Translations under genes and position numbers: made by a program
Shown: positions 7,565 through 17,200 of the stretch, piece by piece
How positions within the stretch are numbered: position 1 is the stretch's first letter
Layout: each line of letters starts with the position of its first letter
NCBI GenBank assembly: GCA_964645585.1
Contig: CAZYAN010000020.1
Span: 1 to 64,000 of the forward strand
Direction of reading: 5' to 3'
Length of the DNA: 64,000 nt
Source: DATGSL01 sp964645585
Lineage (GTDB): Bacteria; Verrucomicrobiota; Verrucomicrobiia; Opitutales; T3Sed10-336
Notes under the pieces: model-generated
What the model saw: the letters and a program-made list of their open reading frames with translations, nothing else
The model's database searches: none
Told to the model about the DNA's origin: nothing

Positions 7565-9690
7565 AACTGGCGATCAGAGGATTATACGTGGGTGTTTATT
7601 CATTTTCGAGGAGGCCGGGATGCTGGCGGGAGAATAAAGTTTCTAGAACACGGCAAAAGGTTGCGGCTCGGGCGGTGTATGGCGCGATCGCCCTTGTCTG
7701 GACTTTATGCGGGGTGGCGGCAGCAGCCCCCACGGTCGTGCCGATTACGTATAATCAGGAAATCGAAACGCTGCTGACCTCGCAGGAGGCACACTTCGAT
7801 CTGTATGACTGGGATGGTGACGGCAGCAACGACATCATTGGTGTTCGCGCTCGCAAAGGGTTGACGTGGCACCGGAACGCGGGTCGGGCCGACGGGGTGC
7901 TTTTTGAACCGGGATGGATCTCCAACGAACCGGGCCAGACGCCGCCCCGGCTGCCGGAGATGATTCTTGAGGACCGTCGCATGGGGCGTGCCTTTGCGTT
8001 CCTCCGCCCGAATCGCTCGAATGGAAAACCATTCGTTGTTTCCATCGAGATGTTTGCGACCACGCGAGAGATGGGCTCGCGGCCGCTGGCGATGCATGCG
8101 TGGAAAAGGACGGACGGCGCATGGCAGTATGTGCAGCCGGTGGACGCAAACGGTAATCCGTATTCATTTCCTGGTGACCTGTGGATGAGTCCAGTCGTGG
8201 AGGCGGCTGACTGGAACGGAGATGGCAGAACCGACTTGCTGGTTGGAGCGATGGTCTTATCGGAGGCCTTTCCGGAAAAGCAGTTTCCGAATGCTCATCG
8301 GTTTCGGGCTGATTCTTTCAACTATGAAGCCGGGCGGGTGTATTTCCTTGAAAACCTTTCGGAGAGGGACGGCGAGCTGCGATTCGCGGAACCGGTCGCT
8401 GTCCGGGCCGGGACGGAGCCGATCCGAGGGCGCGGCTGGACCTATCCGAGGGCGATCGACTTAACCGGTGACGGGCGGCTCGATCTGGTGGTGGGAAACA
8501 ACCGTCCCGGATTGCGGGCGTTTCTCAACAAAGGGACGGCGACCGATCCGCGGCTGGTCGAGTTTGGCTATCTGGCGGACGAGAACGGTCGGGCGATTCT
8601 GAGCACGACGGTGATCATGCCCGCGTTCGGGGATATCGACGGTGACGGACGCGTGGAGATGGTGGCGACGGCTTACCCGGGCGCACCGCAGTATTACCGG
8701 CTGTTCCGCCACACCGGTGAAGGCAATCTGCTTCGCGGCTGGCAGGATCAAGGTTATCTGAAGATCAAGACGGATGCCGATACACCGATCGTCGGTCCGG
8801 GAATTTCGACGGTGGAGATGGTCGATTGGACGGGGAGAGGCGTTCGTGATCTGCTGCTCGGGGCGGAACCGGGGATTCCGATGCTGGTTCGCAATGTCGA
8901 GACGGAGCGGGAGCGAAGGTTTTTGGCCCCGGAACGGTTGCGCTGGACGAACGGACAGCCGATCGAATTGCACGCGATCGAGACCGGCGCCGGGTCGAAT
9001 TGGGGTCCAATTGAAACGCACATCGAACGGTTTCTTCCGCGTGCCGGCGATTGGGACGGTGACGGAGTGCCGGACATTCTTACCGGTTCGATGGGAATGC
9101 GGCTGCTCTGGTTGCGGGGGGTGCGAGTGGACGGGGATGTTCGTTTCGAGCGGCCGCGCGCGTTGCGATTTGCCGGGGATGAACTGGAAGTTGCTCATCG
9201 GACCCAGCCGTACCTGATCGACTATGATCGCGACGGCAGCCTCGATGTGGTGGCGCTGAGTCCGGAAAACGAAGTGACTGTTTATTATGGCGACGGGACG
9301 GCACGTGTGGCGCGGAGTGAGGCACTGCTCGGAACGGACGGGAAACCCATCCAGCTTCATTCGAACGTGCGGGGGTCTAACAGCGGCCGGGCCGGCATTG
9401 CGCTGGCGGACTGGACCGGAGACGGCCGACTCGATCTGTTGGTTTACAAGCGGCCGGGCGGCGGGCGCCTCTACCGGAATGACGGACTTCCGGAGGTGGA
9501 CCGATTCCGGGCTGAGCCCGAAAATCTCTTTTCGCCGGTTGCCGGGCACAACAGCGGAATCACGCCGTATGATTGGGATGGTGACGGCGGGCTGGACCTT
9601 CTTGTCGGGGGCGGCCCGGGAGCGTTTCTGTATGTGATTGACGGACAGACCACGGAAGTGAAGTACGGGGGAGGAACTGCATCCGAGTGA
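7561..9690 (+). CDS. Secreted FG-GAP/VCBS repeat propeller protein
   Basis: A 709-residue protein with about nine calcium-binding-type repeats of the integrin-like FG-GAP/VCBS class, for example DWDGDGSNDIIG, DWNGDGRTDLLVG, DLTGDGRLDLVVG, DWDGDGVPDILTG and DWDGDGGLDLLVG. They are spread over the whole length, as expected for a beta-propeller. A hydrophobic segment ending in CGVAAAAP gives a signal peptide, but the region before it is long, so the true start may be an internal GTG. The GTG at 7561 overlaps the sialidase stop. Such propellers usually bind glycans or proteins; a polysaccharide-binding or lyase-like role here is inference from context. Confidence 0.7.
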   Translation: MKLAIRGLYVGVYSFSRRPGCWRENKVSRTRQKVAARAVYGAIALVWTLCGVAAAAPTVVPITYNQEIETLLTSQEAHFDLYDWDGDGSNDIIGVRARKGLTWHRNAGRADGVLFEPGWISNEPGQTPPRLPEMILEDRRMGRAFAFLRPNRSNGKPFVVSIEMFATTREMGSRPLAMHAWKRTDGAWQYVQPVDANGNPYSFPGDLWMSPVVEAADWNGDGRTDLLVGAMVLSEAFPEKQFPNAHRFRADSFNYEAGRVYFLENLSERDGELRFAEPVAVRAGTEPIRGRGWTYPRAIDLTGDGRLDLVVGNNRPGLRAFLNKGTATDPRLVEFGYLADENGRAILSTTVIMPAFGDIDGDGRVEMVATAYPGAPQYYRLFRHTGEGNLLRGWQDQGYLKIKTDADTPIVGPGISTVEMVDWTGRGVRDLLLGAEPGIPMLVRNVETERERRFLAPERLRWTNGQPIELHAIETGAGSNWGPIETHIERFLPRAGDWDGDGVPDILTGSMGMRLLWLRGVRVDGDVRFERPRALRFAGDELEVAHRTQPYLIDYDRDGSLDVVALSPENEVTVYYGDGTARVARSEALLGTDGKPIQLHSNVRGSNSGRAGIALADWTGDGRLDLLVYKRPGGGRLYRNDGLPEVDRFRAEPENLFSPVAGHNSGITPYDWDGDGGLDLLVGGGPGAFLYVIDGQTTEVKYGGGTASE

Positions 9691-9697
9691 AATTTCA

Positions 9698-10612
9698 ATG
9701 ATGAACTCTATTTCGTTACATAAATATCAGCCGCTGGATACGATTCTCGCGTGTGATGACTTCGACCGGGGCATGTGCGGCTGGACCGACCTGACGCCAA
9801 ATTTTACGGAAGAAGGATTTCGCGCTAGAAAAAGTATTGTGGACAAGGCGCAATGGGGGCCGCCTATGCTGAGCAGTGCGACCTTTTCCTATGTGGGAAC
9901 GCACGGTTCGATGGAAGGCACCTATTCGTTGAAGCTCGCCACGAAACCGGTCGCCGCGCGTTACGAGGAACCGCCGGCGCCCGGGAGCCAGTCGGTTGCG
10001 ATCAAACGTTTGACCCAGCACCGGAAGATCCGGCGCCTTCAGTTCGAAATGTGGTATGCCTACACGCCCGAGCAGGACCGGATCGGACTCAGCGAAAAAG
10101 ATGTGCGGGCGTTCGGTGTGTTCTTTGACGTTCAGGTCAACGGACACCGTTCCTTCATGGGGGTTCGCTACCTCAACTCGATCAACGGGCAGATGGCGCA
10201 GCGCTGGCAATATATGCACGAGACGAAAGTGACCGATAAGGAATGGGCGTATGGGACCGAAGGCGATTGGTGCCGAACCGGAGTCGATCCGCAATGGTTT
10301 GGCCGGCGTTATCCGGATGGAAATACGGACGGATTCGGGGATGTTCCGAACGGGAGGCAGCAACTTTGTTATAACGAAAGCGACGACAAGATTAACTGGT
10401 CGTATTTGCGACTCCTTGTGGATCTTGAAAGGAAAGAATATATCGAACTGCAATCCGGCAGTCAGATTTATGATATGCGCGGCCTTCGTCCGACACTTGT
10501 TCCGGCGTATGCACGGATCGACGGGTTATTGAATCCGGTGATCTGGGTGGAGAACGATACCAATCGACGGGTATTTCTTTTTACCGACTCGGTCGTTGTT
10601 TCGGCCGATTGA
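9698..10612 (+). CDS. Uncharacterised protein of the sialidase operon
   Basis: A 304-residue protein I do not recognise. It has no signal peptide or membrane helix, so it should be cytosolic. It is rich in aromatic residues and short predicted strands (for example RRLQFEMWYAY, RSFMGVRYLNS, WSYLRLLVDL), suggesting a beta-sandwich such as a jelly roll. It starts 8 bases after the propeller gene with no clear Shine-Dalgarno, and is followed closely by another unknown small gene and then by the transporter. Codon use matches its neighbours. Its place between exported hydrolases and the permease suggests a part in handling the imported sugar, but no function can be assigned. Confidence 0.6.
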   Translation: MMNSISLHKYQPLDTILACDDFDRGMCGWTDLTPNFTEEGFRARKSIVDKAQWGPPMLSSATFSYVGTHGSMEGTYSLKLATKPVAARYEEPPAPGSQSVAIKRLTQHRKIRRLQFEMWYAYTPEQDRIGLSEKDVRAFGVFFDVQVNGHRSFMGVRYLNSINGQMAQRWQYMHETKVTDKEWAYGTEGDWCRTGVDPQWFGRRYPDGNTDGFGDVPNGRQQLCYNESDDKINWSYLRLLVDLERKEYIELQSGSQIYDMRGLRPTLVPAYARIDGLLNPVIWVENDTNRRVFLFTDSVVVSAD

Positions 10613-10638
10613 TTTGCGCGCGGTCCGTTATCATTTTC

Positions 10639-10974
10639 ATGAGACAGTTTCATACAGCCATTCTTGAGCGCCAGAAGGAGTTCAAAAGTGATTTCACGAG
10701 TCAGCCGTACGAAGCCGGATGGGCCGGGGAGGCAATTTTCTTCATCCGGGTGGAGGAAGTCAGCGGCGAATACGCATGTCTTGATGCGGCGGTCCAGATT
10801 TCGGCCGACGGCGTGCGCTGGGTGGAAGAAGGGACGCGGTTTCCGCCGATTACCGCGGCGGGCGATTACTTTGTGAAAGTTTCGCATTTTGGCGGCTGGC
10901 TGTCGCTCGCCGGCGTGATCTCTGGGAACGGGGCGGTGTTCCGGCTGACGGTTCAACTGGTGTTGAAAGAGTGA
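10639..10974 (+). CDS. Small uncharacterised protein next to the transporter
   Basis: A 111-residue protein without recognised family. The ATG at 10639 is chosen over a TTG at 10609. No signal peptide is seen. It is probably beta-rich, with alternating strands such as AIFFIRVEEVSG, LDAAVQISADG, DYFVKVSHFGG and VFRLTVQLVL. The stop codon overlaps the ATG of the transporter (TGATG), so the two are translationally coupled. Together with the preceding 304-residue protein it forms a pair of unknown genes locked between a propeller protein and a mutarotase-symporter fusion. Confidence 0.55.
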   Translation: MRQFHTAILERQKEFKSDFTSQPYEAGWAGEAIFFIRVEEVSGEYACLDAAVQISADGVRWVEEGTRFPPITAAGDYFVKVSHFGGWLSLAGVISGNGAVFRLTVQLVLKE

Positions 10975-13427
10975 TGTCCATTTCCGCATCCCCCTCACGC
11001 GTTGCGAGACATCTGTTGCTGGCGGTTGCTATCGTGGCGGTGTCCGCGGTCCTGCGTGCCGAGGAGCGGCAGCCCTTTCTTTCGTGGGAGGCGATCAGCG
11101 AGCTCCCGTCCGGCGTGGCTGGGAAAGGGGGGTTTGCGTGGGAGGATGGGGGTTCGTTGCTCCTTGCCGGCGGACGTTTGTCTGATGGCCGCTTGCGTGA
11201 TGCGATCCATGTGCTGACGCGTGACGCGGCCGGCGGGCTGACGTGGCACAGCGGCTTTCGGCTGCCGCAACCGCTCGCGGATGCGGGGGTCGTTGCTTCA
11301 CCGCGTGGATTGCTTGTGGCGGGTGGTGTCGGTCGGGACGGGCCGGTCAGAGAGGTGTTTCTCCTGCGTTGGAACGCGGCGGGGGAGGCGATCGACGTGA
11401 CGGAGTTGCCGGGGTTGCCGGAGGCGATCGCGCGGCCGGTGGCAGCGATGCTTGGGGAGGAAGTCTGGGCGGCGGGATTCGGCCGAAGGACGTATCGGCT
11501 AAGGTTGGGAACGGAGGCGGATGCGGCCGATTCCGCGGAATGGTTGCCGGGACCGCTGCTTCCGAGAGCTGTCGATGACTCCGTGCACGCGACTGTGCTG
11601 ACCGACGGGGAGCATCCGCGATTGTATCTCCTTTCGGTTGGGCAAGGCGGGGAGGTGTATCGACTGAGTCGAGACGGGGAACGCTGGGAGGAAATGGGCG
11701 CTGGTTCTCCGCCCCTCCTGTCGCGCGGCCAACTTTCATTCGGGCGAGCGCACCTGCTGGCGATTGCCCGGTCTGATGTGGTGACAGGTGAATCGAGGCT
11801 GGTGTCGTACCATTCCATTACGGGCACTTGGGCGGATCGCGGTTCTGTACCGTTCGGGGAAGCGGTGGAAGTGCTGACGCAATGGGGCGGAGACGCGGTG
11901 GCCGTCGTCTCGGAGGCAGGTTCGCACCGCCTGTATCTCGGGACGCCGGGGCCATCGAAGCCGTGGTTTGGCTGGCTCGATTACTTGGCGCTCGGCGTTT
12001 ATTTTGCGGGAATGGTTGGTATGGGGATCTGGTTTTCCGGACGGAACAAAGGGACGGGAGACTACTTCCTGGCGGGGCAAAGGATACCAGCGTGGGCAGC
12101 GGCTTTGAGTCTGATGGCGACCAGTGTCAGTTCCATCGGGTTCATTGCCATTCCTGGGAAGACCTTTGCGACGGATTGGCTGTATTTTGCGGGAGTCGCG
12201 ACTTGGTTCCTTGTGGTTCCGGTTGTAACCAACTTCTTCATACCCGTGCTCCGTCGCTTGAACGTCACGACCGCTTATGAGTATCTGGAGAACCGGTTCG
12301 ACCTGTCGGTTCGGCTCTGTGCAGCATTGCTGTTCGTGCTGATGCAGCTCGGGCGGATCGCGATTGTGCTTTATTTGCCGGCACTGGTGCTCTCGTCGGT
12401 AATCGGGATAAATATTTACCTCTGCATCGTATTGATGGGGGGGATTGCGATTGTCTACACAGTAATGGGAGGAATGGAGGCGGTTGTCTGGACCGACGTG
12501 GTCCAGGTAGTGATCCTCTTTGGCGGGGCGCTGGCGGCAATTGTGATGGCGCTTCACGGAACCGGTCTCGGCGCGGCGGAACTTTGGGAGACGGCGTGGG
12601 AGGACGGCAAGTTTCGGATGACTGACTGGCGTTGGGATTACACGGCCGCAGTTGTCTGGGTGGTGCTGGTCGGCAACATCTTCACCCGGTTTTCCAATTT
12701 GACCTCGGACCAGGCTTTGGTGCAGCGGTATCTCAGCACGCCAGATGCGAGGAGCGCGGTGCGGTCGCTCTGGGGCGATGTGGCAGTGTCGATTCCGTGG
12801 GCGATTGTTGCATTCGGTTTGGGGACGGCGCTGTATTTATATTACAAATCGAATCCTGAAAAAATCGTTCCGGGGACTGAGGCGGATGCGGTGGTGCCGC
12901 TTTTTATTGGGCAGCAGATGCCGCCGGGCGTAGCCGGACTCATAATCGCGGCGGTCTTTGCGGCGGCGATGTCGAGTCTCGACAGTTCGATCCACAGTTT
13001 GTCGACTGTTTGTGTTCGCGATTTCCAGCGGCGGCTGTGTCGGACCGTGACGGAAGCGGCGCAATTTGCGGCGGCCCGCGCGCTGACGGTGTTCTTCGGG
13101 GTGATCGGAACCGGTGGGGCGTTGGTTATCGCGGCCTATGATGTGAAATCGTTGTGGGATCTGTTCATGGCGATTATGGGGCTTTTCGTTGGAAGTTTGT
13201 CGGGGCTCTTTCTTCTGGCGATGTTCGTGAAGCGGAGTCACAGCCGGGGTGCTCTTGTCGGGGCGGTTGGGAGTGCGATTGCGGTGTATCTCGTAAGTTC
13301 CCTGACCACCGTTCACTTTTACCTGTATCCAGCGGTTGGCGTCGCTTCGTGCGTGCTGTTCGGGTACCTGGCGAGCCTTTTGATACCGGCGGGGCGGCGT
13401 TACCATGTCGAGGTGCTTGTCCGCTAA
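10974..13427 (+). CDS. Kelch mutarotase-Na+/solute symporter fusion
   Basis: An 817-residue inner-membrane protein with two parts. Residues 1-29 are a signal sequence or first membrane helix. Residues about 35-330 look like a Kelch-type beta-propeller related to the NanM/YjhT N-acetylneuraminate mutarotase group (LLLAGGRLSDGRLRDAIHVL, LLVAGGVGRDGPVREVF). Residues about 335-817 form a sodium:solute symporter, starting at WLDYLALGVYFAGMVGMGIW, with the family stretch GKNK-like FSGRNKGTGDYFLAG and SLMATSVSSIGF. The propeller would face the periplasm and convert sugar anomers right at the transporter mouth. It ends the operon beginning near 4552. Sialic acid is the likely substrate by family and context. 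Confidence 0.8.
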   Translation: MSISASPSRVARHLLLAVAIVAVSAVLRAEERQPFLSWEAISELPSGVAGKGGFAWEDGGSLLLAGGRLSDGRLRDAIHVLTRDAAGGLTWHSGFRLPQPLADAGVVASPRGLLVAGGVGRDGPVREVFLLRWNAAGEAIDVTELPGLPEAIARPVAAMLGEEVWAAGFGRRTYRLRLGTEADAADSAEWLPGPLLPRAVDDSVHATVLTDGEHPRLYLLSVGQGGEVYRLSRDGERWEEMGAGSPPLLSRGQLSFGRAHLLAIARSDVVTGESRLVSYHSITGTWADRGSVPFGEAVEVLTQWGGDAVAVVSEAGSHRLYLGTPGPSKPWFGWLDYLALGVYFAGMVGMGIWFSGRNKGTGDYFLAGQRIPAWAAALSLMATSVSSIGFIAIPGKTFATDWLYFAGVATWFLVVPVVTNFFIPVLRRLNVTTAYEYLENRFDLSVRLCAALLFVLMQLGRIAIVLYLPALVLSSVIGINIYLCIVLMGGIAIVYTVMGGMEAVVWTDVVQVVILFGGALAAIVMALHGTGLGAAELWETAWEDGKFRMTDWRWDYTAAVVWVVLVGNIFTRFSNLTSDQALVQRYLSTPDARSAVRSLWGDVAVSIPWAIVAFGLGTALYLYYKSNPEKIVPGTEADAVVPLFIGQQMPPGVAGLIIAAVFAAAMSSLDSSIHSLSTVCVRDFQRRLCRTVTEAAQFAAARALTVFFGVIGTGGALVIAAYDVKSLWDLFMAIMGLFVGSLSGLFLLAMFVKRSHSRGALVGAVGSAIAVYLVSSLTTVHFYLYPAVGVASCVLFGYLASLLIPAGRRYHVEVLVR

Positions 13428-13615
13428 CGAATCCATTTTTTGGGGACGGTCAGTATCGGGGACGCGGTAAAGGGCGGGTGCGGGGCTGGAAGTCGTATGG
13501 TCCGCTCAGGAGACCATGGACAATAGGTTGCTGCCCGTGAGCGAGAACCGGAGTGTGAGTCATCCCAGAGAAATGCGGCATACGAGAGAGCAGACAGGAG
13601 CCCGCTTGCGACGGA

Positions 13616-14137
13616 ATGTGTGGCGAGGAGTCGCCTGATCGGGAAGTTCGTGTCGCGGGAGGTATCAGATTTTTGAATGCGGATTCACTCGTGCCTTTTG
13701 AGGTCATGCGTATTCCAAAAAAGTCCAAGATGCGCGGCCTGATCCGTCTGCCGATTGATAATGCGGATGTGCTCATCTACAGCAATCTCGATTCGGATCG
13801 CGGTCATAGCCGCAGTGAAGGGCGGGAGAGGATCACCGTTTGGGCGAGTTTTGACGGTGCGAAGAGCTGGCCGGTCAAACGACTGGTTTACGACGGTCCG
13901 TCGGCGTACTCTACGCTGGCGGCGGGCAGGAAAGGCACGATCACGGAAGGGATGATCTATCTGACCTTCGAAGGCGGCCCTCGTGGGCAACATGCGGACG
14001 TGTTGTTTGCCCGCTTCAATCTCGCCTGGTTGATGGACGGGGGAGCTGACTGGGGATGGAATAGTACCCGCGGTTGCGAGGAGAACGGAAACCGGCCCGC
14101 GGCTTCCCGCATCCAGTTTTCTCCTTCCTGCAAATAA
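13616..14137 (+). pseudogene. Remnant of a sialidase C-terminal part
   Basis: A 173-codon open stretch that matches only the end of a sialidase domain. GLIRLPIDNADVLIYSNLDS, ITVWASFDGAKSWPVKRLV and FARFNLAWLMDGG align with residues about 275-385 of the tandem sialidase starting at 22522 (GGLVRLPVAGSDILLFSNVD, GTVWVSFDGGVTWPLKRLV, VARFNFSWLLGG). The N-terminal blades are missing. Upstream in the same frame there is a faint resemblance around 13480-13515 (KSYGP against RSYGP), interrupted by stops, so decay of a full gene is likely. The last 25 codons after the match look like read-through. It is probably inactive; a short real gene is less likely. Confidence 0.55.
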
Positions 14138-14259
14138 ACCCTGACGGTTTTAACGATTGAATGCCTGTAATCTTTTCGGCGCTGACATGACAACGCGAAC
14201 AACAAGATGTAAAAGACGCTTCCTCTCCTGTCTGCTATTATCGAGATAGAAAGGCTTCA

Positions 14260-17200
14260 ATGATCACCCTCATTTTTTCCCTTGGCTGCATTTTGGTATC
14301 TGGGCAGCCCTTACAGGGAGCCTATCCGGCGGCCCTCGGTCCGGTTGCGGATTTTGAAACGCCAGAAGTTCCTGCAGCGGGCTGGCTTGGATTCAGCTCA
14401 TGGCCGGCCGACTACGAGTGGCGAGCCATCGGTGGACCGAGCACGGCGACCGTCGGGATCATCAGGGATACCTTTGCTGGCATTGAGTCAGCGAAGGGGG
14501 TGCAGCACGTCTGGGTTTCGAACCGGGATGGGGACAATGCGAAAACGACTAAGCTCTGGTTCGCCATGCCCTATTCCGTGGCGGCGGAGGCCTCCGCTAT
14601 CTACGAACTGACCGTTGCTTTGCGCTGGCGAGCGGGCGATGCGGCCAAGGAAGGTGCCGCCTTCCGTTTCGGACTCGCCACGACCGGAGACTGGTCCTAT
14701 AATGAACCAATCTCTGATGAACACTGGCTGGGAAAAAGGGAGTCGTGGGAGATCAACGTGACAGAGAACGTCTGGCAGGATTTCAGTCTCGTGTGGGAGA
14801 GTGATGGAACGCTGGCCGGAGAGACAATTTACGTTGTGTTCGAACGCTACGGAAGCGGAAGCGGCGGCGCTGGAAATCCGCGGCTGTATATAGACAATAT
14901 ACGGATGCGTACGCCGACCCGGCCTGAAGAACCGATGGCGATCGCGATGCCGTTTATACGAGAGTTTACAGAGGTGCGGTTCATCGATATTCTGGATGAA
15001 TTTTCCGGAACGTCGAATTATGAAATGGGCCCCGTGCAGATTGGAAACAGTCCGTATGCCGATCGAGTTTCTTCGTTCGAGATACCGGAAACGGCGACCT
15101 GGATGCATCACAACGTTTGGCCTGACGGCTACGAGTGGGAAACCCTCGGTGCAGCTAACGGCGCTTTCGGAGTCATGCGGTCGGGCTTCGAAGGGACGCC
15201 TCAGGCGCCGGAGGGGAATCAGTTTCTTTTTGTCTCGAACCGGGATGCACCGGAAGGCGGAACTTCGAAGATCTGGCGTCGGGTGCCTCACACGGTGCCG
15301 GCCGATCTGTCGGAACCGTATACACTGACCGTTTCGTTGCGCTTTCCGGTAAACACTCCGGGGCTGTGGCCTGCGGGTCCGACGGATCACGGGTTTCGCT
15401 TGGGACTTGCGACGACGGGAGGCTGGGAAGATTTTGCTCCGATTCCGGCGGAGCATTGGCTCGCGAAGGTTGAATCATCGGAGATTGAAGTGACCGCTGC
15501 CGAATGGCAGGATTTTACGGTCACGTGGACGCCGACGTCCGACGTGGCTGGGGAGCCGATTTATATAGTTTTCGAACGGTTTGGTCCGGGCACGGGCGGA
15601 GCGTCCAATCCGAGAGTGTACATGGACCAGGTTCGTCTCACTGGCCCGGGTCCGGTAGACGGCTTGGATGTGAAGATCGTTTCGATGCCTGCTGAACTGA
15701 ACGGAAATCTCGGGATTCGCACCCCGAGCATCGGATCGGTTTGGAATGAGGATGAGATCTACCTGGCATTTGAAACAGATCGGGCCCTCACTGTTTATGT
15801 TGCAAACGATCGTTCCCCGGCTCCGCAGTGGCTTGCCAACTACTTTGAGTTAATGGATATGACAGTTGAGACGACGGACGGCGTCTTCAAGATTTGGAAA
15901 CGGGATTATGCGGCCCGCGATTTCGTCATTTTACAAGGCAATGGCGGCAGCATCGATGACAACAATTATTGGGTGATCCTGAGCGAGAAGCCGGAGGCGG
16001 TGACTGTGCGGAAGGATGATTTCCTCGCCTACCCGATGGAGGAATGGGATTGGCGGCGTCATCACGGGCAGGTCACGACTGATCCCGAGGGGATGTTCCA
16101 TGACTCTTCGCTGGTTTCACCGAGGGTCGGCAATTTCAGTCACGAACACGGGTTTAGAGTCAGCACTCACTTCCGGGTGCCGCAGCTGCAGCACGACGGG
16201 GAAAACTCGATCGGCCTGGTGGTGCTCGGGGACCTGATGGTGATGGAAGGAGGAACTTGGGGAATGGAGCCCGAAAAGGGAATTCGCGCCGAGTGGCTGC
16301 CGCGCAAGGCGGACGGCACCTCGGAACTGCGGCTCGTCGATCACGGGACCGGCGCGGTACTGTCCGGGGCCGGCGCCGCAGCCGTATGGGAAGGGGAAGT
16401 GCCGACACGGACCAGCGACTGGACGGCTGGGGACAGTCAGATCGATCTCATTTTCTGGGACAGCCGCTCGTACGCGGAGCCGGCAACGTATTTTGTCGGG
16501 GAGGACAAGTCTATCGTGAGGATGCCGGACGGGCTGGATCCGGGCTTTATCATGGAAGGCATCCGGACGGTGAACGATCTTGGAAACAGCAGCGACGCGT
16601 TTCTGCAGTTCACGGTGGTCTCGGGCGATCCCTCGGACGGAAATCCGGGAACGACGGTGTTCGTCGCGTGGGACATCCGGAACTCGGGAATGGAACCGTC
16701 GTGGCTGACAGAGAACTTTGCGCGGACGGATTACCTGGTGGAAGTGAGCAGCGCGGCGCGCTACCACCGTCTCTGGGCGCGGGAGTACGGCGAAGGGGAG
16801 CTGGTGACGCTGCCGGGCGCATCGTATGGGGGCGGCGGGCCGTATCCGTCCGGTGCGGACAACTACTTTGTGATGCTCGGCGACGCGCGTCCGGGTCTGG
16901 AGACGATCTACCGTCTGGAGGCGGAAGGGAGTTATTCCGGAGGTGTCTGGACGATTTCCGCGACTTTAACGGACGGCGAGGGTCATTCGGAGACGGTGAC
17001 GGGGACGGTCGCCGCGGAGCTGGCCGGACAGAATGTATTCGGGGTTGCCGTGAGTCAGCCGGATCGGACGGACTGGAGTCAGACACCGGCGACCCCGATC
17101 TGGCAGGTGTTCGACTTGACGATCGATTACCTGAATGCTCCGGAATTGGAAGGGTTTGCCGCGTGGCAAGAGCAGCACTTTGACGGAAGCGAACTGGCGG

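Noticed and set aside
7961..9549. Several long open frames antisense to the FG-GAP protein
   Set aside because: They mirror the repeated Asp/Gly codons of the sense gene and have no independent support.
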